NCBI RefSeq assembly: GCF_003574625.1 | Contig: NZ_QNUJ01000012.1 | Location: 62,001-126,000, forward strand | Direction: 5' to 3' | Length of the DNA: 64,000 nt | From: Shinella zoogloeoides | GTDB taxonomy: Bacteria; Pseudomonadota; Alphaproteobacteria; Rhizobiales; Rhizobiaceae | Shown: one piece after another, positions 8,700-14,461 of the stretch | Numbering within the stretch: the first letter of the stretch is position 1 | How the letters are laid out: each line of letters begins with the position of its first letter | Made by a program: the position numbers and the translations under genes | Notes under the pieces: generated by a model | Told to the model about the DNA's origin: nothing | Database searches by the model: none | The model's input: the letters and a program-made list of their open reading frames with translations, nothing else

Positions 8700-8734
8700 G
8701 GGCCGGGGCGCCGGTCGATCCGGCGCGTCGGCCC
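8700..8734 (+). repeat. Structured element, copy C (terminal hairpin only)
   Basis: A hairpin with the same TCGAT loop and GCCGG/CCGGC upper stem as stem 4 of copies A and B has a different but still pairing lower stem (GGGCCG/CGGCCC). About 14 pairs form with one mismatch. It lies between the WGR gene and the 51-residue gene. Confidence 0.55.
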
Positions 8735-8758
8735 AATCGTGCAAGGCAAAAGCCTCCC

Positions 8759-8914
8759 TCAGTGGGGAGGCTCGGCGTCCTCGGCGGCGATGCGTGCGGC
8801 CAGTTCGGCGCGGGCCTGTTCCAGCTCGGCCTCGATCTGGGCGCGCTCGGCCGGGTCGCAGTGGTTCGCTTCGCGGCGCAGCTCTTCGATGTGGTTTTCG
8901 AGGGTGTTCGTCAT
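8759..8914 (-). CDS. Small coiled-coil protein (51 aa)
   Basis: The product MTNTLENHIEELRREANHCD is followed by an Ala/Glu/Arg heptad-like stretch to residue 45 and an acidic tail, so it is probably a short coiled coil that dimerises. I chose the ATG at 8914 because AAGGAG lies 9 nt before it; ATGs at 8923 and 8959 are in frame but worse placed. No known family is recognised. Inverted repeat IR3 is centred 112 bp upstream. Confidence 0.65.
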   Translation of the reverse strand: MTNTLENHIEELRREANHCDPAERAQIEAELEQARAELAARIAAEDAEPPH

Positions 8915-8955
8915 CGTCGTCATCTCCTTGATGATGTGAAAGATGACGTTGTCGG

Positions 8956-9095
8956 CCATGACGGAGCGGTGCGGGTCAAAACCCGCTTTAGCGGCTCGCG
9001 CGTGGGGGAGCCGATTTTTTTGTCGAGCCGCTTTAGCGGTTCGGCGGAAAAATTGGGGGTACCACGCGGTTTTGACGCGCGCCGCTCCGTCATGG
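8956..9095. repeat. Long nested inverted repeat IR3
   Basis: The outer arms (8956-8983 and 9068-9095) match at 26 of 28 positions and include GACGGAGCGG and GGTTTTGAC. Inside, GCGTGG/CCACGC and GATTTTT/AAAAATT continue the stem, and GCCGC-ttta-GCGGT forms the tip. The centre is 112 bp upstream of the start at 8914. The mirror symmetry runs into the first codons: MADNVI at 8959 on the minus strand is mirrored by a short MADLAI frame at 9091 on the plus strand. Confidence 0.92.
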
Positions 9096-9181
9096 CAGAC
9101 TTGGCGATCTGAGCAGACAGACCTTCCTCTCGTGGGGCACCGCTAAAATCCGGCCGCGCCGGGCGGCCGGATCCTATGGGA

Positions 9182-9508
9182 TCAGGCGTGGAAATCGACC
9201 GTGCAGCTTTCCTGAAGTTGGATAGCCCACAGTCCTGCCTGTTCGGGCGACTGCCATGCAACACCGGAAATCCGCTTTCCCGACGGGCACCTGACGACAA
9301 CGGCGATATAGGGGATGCCGTTGACCGGGCTCGTGTTGCTCCAGCCATGGCCGAGTTCGACGTCGCTGGTGTCGAGCCGGTAGTCGGGCGCGTAATGGTT
9401 CGTCCGTTCGATAGGGTGCAGGGCGATCGGCAGGTCGAGGAGGAACGACAGGTCGACGTCGATTCCGAGCGGTCCCGGCAGAAGCATTGCGATCAGGTGC
9501 GTGTTCAT
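9182..9508 (-). CDS. DUF736-like protein, divergent
   Basis: This 108-residue protein keeps the DUF736 core: APDYRLDTSDVELGHGW lines up with the family's PDYRV...EIGAGW, and GIPYIAVVVRCPSG with its repeated beta strands. The N-terminus (MNTHLIAMLLPGPLGIDVDL) differs from classical members. DUF736 proteins are abundant on rhizobial plasmids and their function is unknown. AAGGAG lies 7 nt before the ATG. A second, classical DUF736 gene lies just upstream, so this is a tandem pair, probably cotranscribed through the hairpin at 9533-9558. Confidence 0.7.
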   Translation of the reverse strand: MNTHLIAMLLPGPLGIDVDLSFLLDLPIALHPIERTNHYAPDYRLDTSDVELGHGWSNTSPVNGIPYIAVVVRCPSGKRISGVAWQSPEQAGLWAIQLQESCTVDFHA

Positions 9509-9532
9509 CGTAGTCTCCTTCACGAGGGGCAA

Positions 9533-9558
9533 AAGGAAGCCGGCCCCTTGCGGGGCCG
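9533..9558 (-). terminator. GC-rich hairpin between the two DUF736 genes
   Basis: CCGGCCCC-ttgc-GGGGCCGG forms an 8-bp stem between the stop at 9571 and the Shine-Dalgarno of the next gene. On the minus strand it is followed by CTTCC rather than a T-run, so it may be an attenuator or RNA-stability element. An inverted, decayed copy is seen near 10490-10510. Confidence 0.45.
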
Positions 9559-9570
9559 GTTCGGTTCGGC

Positions 9571-9894
9571 TCACTCCGGGTTGTTCCAGAGGATCACCTT
9601 CTTGTTGTCCTCGCCGCCCGGCGCGGGGGCCAGGTTCCCGAAGATGACGCCGATCTCGGGGGCCTCCATCCGGATCGAGACGTATTCTGCCCCGCTGCGC
9701 GGCGAGATCTTGTTCCAGCCCGCGCCGATCTCGAACCCGGTGCGCTTGTTGATGACGCGGTAGTCCGGGGCGTCCTCGCGGGACTTGTGGGCGTTGGGGA
9801 GGACGGCGATCGGGGCATTGACGCGGAGCGTTGCGAAGACGCCTTCCATCGAGCCGTCGGCCTTGGTGGTGAGGTTTGCGATCGTGGATGCCAT
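9571..9894 (-). CDS. DUF736 family protein
   Basis: This 107-residue protein is a classical DUF736 member: MASTIANLTTKADGSMEGVF at the start, DAPDYRVINKRTGFEIGAGW in the middle, and repeated short beta strands to the end. The family is nearly confined to alphaproteobacterial plasmids and integrative elements; its role is unknown. GGAGAA stands before the ATG. Inverted repeat IR4 is centred about 114-125 bp upstream, and a degraded copy of this gene lies on the opposite strand on the other side of IR4. Confidence 0.85.
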   Translation of the reverse strand: MASTIANLTTKADGSMEGVFATLRVNAPIAVLPNAHKSREDAPDYRVINKRTGFEIGAGWNKISPRSGAEYVSIRMEAPEIGVIFGNLAPAPGGEDNKKVILWNNPE

Positions 9895-9908
9895 GGTAGT
9901 TCTCCTTC

Positions 9909-10129
9909 GGTTCCATCGGGACCGTTCCCGATGTCGGCAAAGGAGAGGGCTGACCTGCTGCGGTCAGCTCGGCGGAAAATTTTGGAAAATTCGATTTGCC
10001 GCCAAAGCGGACAAACCGAAATCGAATTTTGCAAAAATTTCTGTCGAGTCTTACCCCTTCAGGGGTTGGCCGCAAAAGCAGGCAGTCCTCTACAAAGTCG
10101 GCATCAATGGGAACGGGCCGTGTGGAACC
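9909..10129. repeat. Long nested inverted repeat IR4
   Basis: Outer arms 9909-9938 and 10097-10129 share GGTTCCA and GGGAACGG blocks. The inner core is a perfect 12-bp repeat AAAATTCGATTT (9986-9997) against AAATCGAATTTT (10019-10030), flanked by further A/T-rich imperfect pairing. IR4 is the centre of a larger inverted duplication that includes the DUF736 gene on the left and its pseudogene on the right. Confidence 0.85.
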
Positions 10130-10149
10130 GGAGGTGATGCGTGCCGTGG

Positions 10150-10465
10150 CGTCCCGACTTGCAGCCTCTCCGCCAGCGCTGCGACCGCTCGATGGAGGTG
10201 ACTTTGCCTATCGGTTTGCGCGCCATTGCCTTTGCCGCCCTTCCCGCACGACTACCCCGCGAGGGCGCTCCGGGGTGCCGACGTCATCGCAAGCGCCCGG
10301 CGTTCGACGGCGTGGGTTGGGACCGGGGTGAGACGTGCAGCGGGTCCGATATGCCGCGTCTCGACCCGGATTGAGGTCTTCGAGGCAGGCATTATCTTCC
10401 GCATCGGTCCTGGCCGCCGCGCCCGGCGGCGAGGACGGCAAGGAGACGATCTCTCTCTGCACGAC
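10150..10465 (+). pseudogene. Degraded inverted copy of the DUF736 gene
   Basis: On the + strand this stretch aligns by eye with the coding strand of the DUF736 gene 9571-9894: CGCTCGATGGA near 10188, CCCGCGAGG near 10256, GACGTCATC near 10280, GTGCAGCGGG near 10333, CGTCTCGACCCGGAT near 10356, and CCGGCGGCGAGGAC near 10424. The frame is broken several times, and no single reading frame gives the DUF736 protein. Past it, CGCAAGGGGCCGGCTTCC (about 10494-10511) mirrors the hairpin following the intact gene. The rest of the spacer to 10605 holds nothing I recognise. Confidence 0.75.
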
Positions 10466-10605
10466 ATCGGAGGGGCCGAGCGGACCGGTCCCGCAAGGGG
10501 CCGGCTTCCTGAAGGGCGGCAGGAAGCCACGGAGATCATCGCAGCGAGACGCCGGCGTGCTGTCGGCCGGCCGCGGCCGGGCAAGACGCCCGCCGAACAG
10601 GCGTT

Positions 10606-11142
10606 TCATCGCCCGTTGGCGAGATGGCGCTCCCCGTCGGTCATGCGTGCCTCGATCCGCCCCACCAGATCCCGGCCGGCATTGCGCAGCATCTCATGCC
10701 AATCGGGAAGGCTTCGGAGCGTGAATGTCGCTCTGCGCATCGTGTCGTAGACGACGCAGGGGGAACCGGCTGCGGCAAGGCGCAGCATGTTGAGGCAGGT
10801 TCCCGGCGAAGCGCCATCCCAGACCATCAGCCCGTAATCGGCCCGCCGCGCCATCTCGCGATCCTTTTCGGCATGAAAGGCGTAGCCGTGCGCGCCTCCC
10901 GGCGCAGGCCGGTGATATGCCGCCCAGTCGCCCAGATTGTTGCGCGGCTCGCTGCCGGCATGGAAGACGCCGACATGCTCATAGCCATAGCCGGCGAGCA
11001 GGCTCTGCGCCTCCGCATCAGCTCCGGGCGCATCGCCGACCAACACGCCATGCTCGGCGGCGATCATCGCGCCGATGCGCGCTATCACCGGTTCCGGCAG
11101 CTCGAATATGTCGCGTGATCCGCCTACGAATATCATCGCCAT
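10606..11142 (-). CDS. SLOG (YspA/DUF2493-like) nucleotide-binding protein
   Basis: This 178-residue protein has the SLOG Rossmann pattern: MAMIFVGGSRDI at the first strand, GVLVGDAPGADAEAQ as the glycine-rich GD.PGAD motif near residue 35, then YGLMVWDG and a C-terminal SPCVVYD strand. SLOG proteins bind nucleotides or nucleotide-derived ligands and often act in signalling or conflict systems. AAGGAG lies 7 nt before the ATG at 11142, so the longer open frame upstream is not coding. A purine-rich leader shared with four other genes lies just upstream. Confidence 0.78.
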   Translation of the reverse strand: MAMIFVGGSRDIFELPEPVIARIGAMIAAEHGVLVGDAPGADAEAQSLLAGYGYEHVGVFHAGSEPRNNLGDWAAYHRPAPGGAHGYAFHAEKDREMARRADYGLMVWDGASPGTCLNMLRLAAAGSPCVVYDTMRRATFTLRSLPDWHEMLRNAGRDLVGRIEARMTDGERHLANGR

Positions 11143-11145
11143 GGT

Positions 11146-11199
11146 CGCTCTCCTTTTTCCACCAACAGGCCTACCCCCTCCCTGCCCACCTCTCCCTCT
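11146..11199 (-). repeat. Purine-rich leader element 1
   Basis: On the minus strand this reads GAGGGAGAGG... and ends in a GGAGAGC block just before the start of the SLOG gene. It has the same layout as elements at 18971-19024, 23563-23612, 34189-34249 and 36014-36073. This is the most diverged of the five. Confidence 0.45.
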
Positions 11200-11220
11200 A
11201 GGCGACCGCATCGAAGGAGC

Positions 11221-11281
11221 GGAACGGCGAAGCCGTTCCGCGGACCAGCAGACGGCCCGGGCCGGCCTTCGGCCGGCTTTT
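11221..11281 (+). terminator. Two hairpins, the second terminator-like, with no obvious gene
   Basis: GGAACGGC-gaa-GCCGTTCC (11221-11239) is followed by GCCGGCC-ttc-GGCCGGC and TTTT (11261-11281), a + strand intrinsic terminator. No + strand gene ends here, so it may close a small RNA or be a leftover. The spacer 11143-11449 holds this pair, purine leader 1 and the parDE promoter. Confidence 0.45.
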
Positions 11282-11377
11282 GCTTCGCGGGAAGAAAGCG
11301 GGACCCAGCCGTGCCAGACCTCCGCTCGGGACCTGCGACGATGCCCATCACGGCCAAAGCCGGGGATGCCATGCCGA

Positions 11378-11415
11378 TGTCAAATATTGACATTAAAGTC
11401 CCGGTACGGGAAAAT
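11378..11415 (+). promoter_or_regulatory. parDE promoter with palindromic operator
   Basis: TTGACA (11387-11392), a 17-bp spacer and GAAAAT (11410-11415) form a good promoter 35 bp before parD. The perfect palindrome TGTCAA-ata-TTGACA (11378-11392) includes the -35 box and is a likely operator for autoregulation by the antitoxin or the complex. Confidence 0.7.
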
Positions 11416-11449
11416 CCGCGTCGACAAATCCAACCGGGAGGGCGCGGCC

Positions 11450-11707
11450 ATGACCAGCAGCCTGCATGTGAGTTTGCCCGACGAAATGCGCGCCTTCGTC
11501 GATATGCGCGCAAACGGCAAGAACCAGTACACGACGCCGAGCGAATATGTGCGCGCGCTGATCCGCGAAGATATGGCGCGCGAGGAAGACCGCCGTTATG
11601 CGGTCCGCTCCCTGTTGAAGGCGGAGGAAGAATTCCGGCGCGGGGAAATGATGCCGCTGTCCGCGCTGGATGCCGTCGACGCGGAATTGGACGAAGAGCT
11701 GCGTTAG
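11450..11707 (+). CDS. parD: ParD-type antitoxin
   Basis: This 85-residue protein begins MTSSLHVSLPDEMRAFVDMR, a ribbon-helix-helix pattern with a short strand and two helices, including YTTPSEYVRALIREDM. The C-terminal half is charged and would wrap the toxin. It is the ParD/CopG-like antitoxin of a ParDE pair. GGGAGG is 8 nt before the ATG. The stop overlaps the toxin's GTG start by one base (TAGTG). On a plasmid such a pair usually stabilises inheritance. Confidence 0.85.
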   Translation: MTSSLHVSLPDEMRAFVDMRANGKNQYTTPSEYVRALIREDMAREEDRRYAVRSLLKAEEEFRRGEMMPLSALDAVDAELDEELR

Positions 11708-12078
11708 TGGCTCCCCGCATCCTTATCCTGCCGACGGCGCTGGAAAACTACCGTCTGGCGATCCGCGAGACGGCGCGAATCTGGTCGCCGCAACAGGCGA
11801 AAGCCTATGGACGCCTGCTTCGGAAGGGCTTCGAGGAGATCCCCGAAGCCTATGCCCGCGTGCGCACGAAGAAGGACGAGCGGGTGGGCAATTCCCTGTT
11901 CCGCCTCCACAAGATCGAGCATCACTATGCTGCCTATATCGTGGTGGACGACGCGACTTTTGTCGTCGCCGCTGTTCTGCACGAACGGATGGACATTCCC
12001 GCGCAGCTGCGCACCGTCGAACGATTGACGGACCGGGAGTACGAAGCCCTCATGGGGCACCCTCGCCCGAAGCGCTGA
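11707..12078 (+). CDS. parE: ParE/RelE-superfamily toxin
   Basis: The product of 123 residues shows the ParE fold: N-terminal helices (ENYRLAIRETARIWSPQQAK) and a C-terminal sheet with LFRLHKIEHHYAAYIV and VLHERMDIPAQL, the usual conserved end of ParE toxins. ParE toxins generally inhibit DNA gyrase. I chose the GTG at 11707, overlapping the parD stop; it has no own Shine-Dalgarno and is probably translated by coupling. An N-terminal extension of about 8 residues over typical ParE is possible. Confidence 0.82.
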   Translation: MAPRILILPTALENYRLAIRETARIWSPQQAKAYGRLLRKGFEEIPEAYARVRTKKDERVGNSLFRLHKIEHHYAAYIVVDDATFVVAAVLHERMDIPAQLRTVERLTDREYEALMGHPRPKR

Positions 12079-12088
12079 ACGCGCTCTT

Positions 12089-12132
12089 CGCCGGGCTGAT
12101 CGCCCGGCGGAGACGAGCCGCGTTTCGCGGCT
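12089..12132 (-). repeat. Structured element, copy D (two hairpins, minus strand)
   Basis: On the minus strand AGCCGCG-aaa-CGCGGCT is followed by CGTCTCCG and CGCCGGGC-gatca-GCCCGGCG. The order, the GTCTCC linker and the GATCA loop match stems 1 and 2 of copies A and B with different stem sequences. It lies between the convergent parE and DUF2493 genes, where a terminator would also be expected. Confidence 0.45.
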
Positions 12133-12149
12133 GGAAAGGAAAACGGCGC

Positions 12150-13091
12150 TCACGCGCCGTTGCCTCCAAAGCGCCAGACCGGGATGCCGAGCTTGCGGGC
12201 CTTGTCGGCCATATTGCCCTGGATGCCGCCGCCGGGAAACAGGATCAGTCCAGTCGGCATCGTTTCGATCAGCTGGTCGTTGCGCTTGAACGGCGCTACC
12301 GTGCGCGAATACTTTTTGAAGTTTGGCGGGAAGGGGATCTCCGTGACGCCGCGCGTACCGGCCCAGCGTGCGGCGATGCGTTCAGCGCCGGTCTTGCTGC
12401 CGCCGTGCAGGAGGACCATATCGGGGAATTTTGCGCGGGCGCGGTCCAGAGCGTCCCAGATCACCTGATGCTCGTTGTAGTCGGTTCCCCCGGAGAAGGC
12501 GATCTTGGTGCCGGCCGGGATCAGAACCTCGGTCTCGGCGCGCCGGCGAGCTGAGAGGAAGTCTCTGGAGTCGATCATCGCGGCGGTCATGTTGGCGTGG
12601 CTCACCTTCGATCCGGTGCGCGGCCGCCAGGCCGAGCCAGTCTGTGCCGCGAACAACTCGGCTGCATAGTCGCGCATGAACTCGAAGGCGTTGCGGCGCT
12701 CGAGGAGCGAGATGCCCTCCATGATATGGCGTTCGAGCTCGACGCTCTTGACTTCCGAGCCGTCCTGCTCGCGCTGCCCGTTTCGCTGGGCGTCCTCGTT
12801 GCGCTGAAGCTCGCGCTGGATGCGTTCGCCGGCGCGGTGGAAGAGGTTGACCGTCGACCAGAGCATGTCTTCGAGGTCGGGCTCCAGCCGCGTGTCGCCG
12901 AGCATTTCGAACATCGCGTCGAACATCGCGGTCAGCGCGGACTGGACGACTGGCTCCTCCGGCAGCGGGCGCGGGTCCGGCTCGTCCTCGAACGGACGAT
13001 AACCGTAGACCTGCATCTCGTAGATGACCCGGTCGGTCGGGGACGATGTGTGGAGCTCGGTAGCGGCATCGATGGGAAGTTGGACGTTCAT
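12150..13091 (-). CDS. DUF2493 (SLOG family) protein
   Basis: This 313-residue protein has a helical N-terminal region rich in Asp/Glu/Arg (to about residue 185) and a C-terminal DUF2493 domain. The domain shows IAFSGGTDYNEHQVIW, then DMVLLHGGSKTGAERIAARW with the HGG...G.E motif, and LILFPGGGIQGNMADKAR near the end. DUF2493 is a SLOG-type nucleotide-binding fold common on rhizobial plasmids. GGAG lies 6 nt before the ATG. The long inverted repeat IR5 is upstream. It is the second SLOG protein within 2 kb. Confidence 0.85.
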   Translation of the reverse strand: MNVQLPIDAATELHTSSPTDRVIYEMQVYGYRPFEDEPDPRPLPEEPVVQSALTAMFDAMFEMLGDTRLEPDLEDMLWSTVNLFHRAGERIQRELQRNEDAQRNGQREQDGSEVKSVELERHIMEGISLLERRNAFEFMRDYAAELFAAQTGSAWRPRTGSKVSHANMTAAMIDSRDFLSARRRAETEVLIPAGTKIAFSGGTDYNEHQVIWDALDRARAKFPDMVLLHGGSKTGAERIAARWAGTRGVTEIPFPPNFKKYSRTVAPFKRNDQLIETMPTGLILFPGGGIQGNMADKARKLGIPVWRFGGNGA

Positions 13092-13130
13092 GGTGATCTC
13101 CGTCGGTTGCGGCCGCGCCTCTCGCGGCCT

Positions 13131-13313
13131 GACGGCGATCCCTTTCCATCCGGCGGGCGGGCCGGAACCGCGGCGCTCGCGCCGCGGCCCAGCGCAGCGC
13201 CGGGCCGCCGGGGACAGGTTTTTTGCTCCGCGAGGAGCGCCGGCTTCGCCGGCGCGGGGAAAAAACCTGTCCCCGGCGGTTGGAGGCCCGAACGCCTGAT
13301 GGTAAGGGTCGCC
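13131..13313. repeat. Long nested inverted repeat IR5
   Basis: The inner core is a perfect 20-bp repeat (13205-13224 against 13260-13279, containing GGGGACAGGTTTTTT). Outer arms 13131-13163 and 13285-13313 share GGCCCG, GATGG and AAGGG blocks. GCGCCGGC-ttc-GCCGGCGC forms the tip. It is centred about 130-150 bp upstream of the DUF2493 start, so it is slightly further away than IR1-IR4. The spacer 13092-13414 holds nothing else. Confidence 0.9.
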
Positions 13314-13414
13314 TCTCGGCAGGCCCGCAGGTGCGCGCTCATCCGTGCGGCGACCAGCATGGCCGCCCTCCCCTCTGCCGCTCCCGCCCCGCCCATCTCC
13401 CCATCACGGCCTCA

Positions 13415-14449
13415 TCACGACGGCAGAAAGACGCTTGCGTCTTCCGGGGCGAGCTGCGCCCTGAGACTGCCGATCAGGCGGCTCGGGTCCTGCCGCAGAT
13501 CGTCGTTGAAGTCGCCGAGTTCCGGGGCGAGCACCAGCGGCAGGATCCCGCGGGCCTGCGCCCGGCGGCTCAGTCGCTCGATGCCGCTCCGGCCAGCAGC
13601 GTCGGCGTCGGCGGCGATGTAGAGGCGCATGCAATCGGGCGGCAGCTCGAAGGCGGCGAGGTGATTGGCCGTCAGCGCCGAGACCATCGGCATGCCGGGC
13701 ATGACGTGCGACAGGGACAGGATGCTTTCGAGGCCTTCGCCGGCGGCCATGACCGATACGGGGCGGTGGACAGGAAAGGCGAAGCGAACCGCATTGCCGA
13801 GCAGGCCGCCGAGCGCCCGGCGGGGATCGTCGACCAGCGCCTTGCCGCAACCATCGGGGTCGAGCCAGGTGCGATGCACGCCGGTGATCGTGCCACCGGG
13901 GTCGGTCACGGCCGCGATCAGCGCGGGGAAGCTGCACGTCCGGCCCGTTGCGAGATCGCGATAGTAGCAGGACGGATGATAGCGAAGCGCGGGGTGCAGG
14001 GATGCGCGCAGGATGCCGCGCTGGCGCAGATAGCTGTCCGCGAGGGTCCCCGCCAGCGGCTGCGACATGCGGAACAGGCGTTGCGCACGCTCGTCAGCCG
14101 GTCTTACGACCGGCGGATCGGTTCGGGCGTCGCCCCTGCGGGACGCCGCCGGATAGGGTTGCGGAAGACTGAGGAACCGCCTCGCCTCGTCAGCGACGTC
14201 GCGGAAATCGACAAGCCCGCAGGTCTCCCGCACGAGATCGAGCAGGTCACCATATTCAGCCGTGGCTCCGTCAGCCCACCGGCCGGCGCGCGGGCCGGTG
14301 AGGTGGACATAGAGCGACTTGCCCTTGCTGTTGACGGTGTCGCCGACGATCCAGTAATTGCCGGCCCTGCGGCCGGCGGAAAGATAGTGCCGGCAAACCG
14401 CCTCGGCATCGCGCGCAAGACGGTTCGCCAGTTCGGAGGCCGTGAGCAT
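13415..14449 (-). CDS. Toprim-domain (primase-like) protein
   Basis: This 344-residue protein has an N-terminal region resembling the DUF7146-type part of plasmid primases (NYWIVGDTVNSKGKSLYVHL) and a C-terminal Toprim domain with the acidic residues GEGLES near residue 240 and IAADADAAG near residue 285. Toprim domains bind Mg and catalyse nucleotidyl transfer or hydrolysis; here a role in priming or processing transferred single strands is plausible. AGGAGG is 6 nt before the ATG. It starts 12 bp after the stop of the giant methyltransferase-helicase gene, so the two form an operon. Confidence 0.82.
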   Translation of the reverse strand: MLTASELANRLARDAEAVCRHYLSAGRRAGNYWIVGDTVNSKGKSLYVHLTGPRAGRWADGATAEYGDLLDLVRETCGLVDFRDVADEARRFLSLPQPYPAASRRGDARTDPPVVRPADERAQRLFRMSQPLAGTLADSYLRQRGILRASLHPALRYHPSCYYRDLATGRTCSFPALIAAVTDPGGTITGVHRTWLDPDGCGKALVDDPRRALGGLLGNAVRFAFPVHRPVSVMAAGEGLESILSLSHVMPGMPMVSALTANHLAAFELPPDCMRLYIAADADAAGRSGIERLSRRAQARGILPLVLAPELGDFNDDLRQDPSRLIGSLRAQLAPEDASVFLPS

Positions 14450-14461
14450 GGCGATCCTCCT

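Noticed and set aside
10208-10750. Overlapping open frames on both strands at 10.2-10.75 kb
   Set aside because: The DNA is better explained as a decayed inverted DUF736 copy; the open frames follow from high GC.
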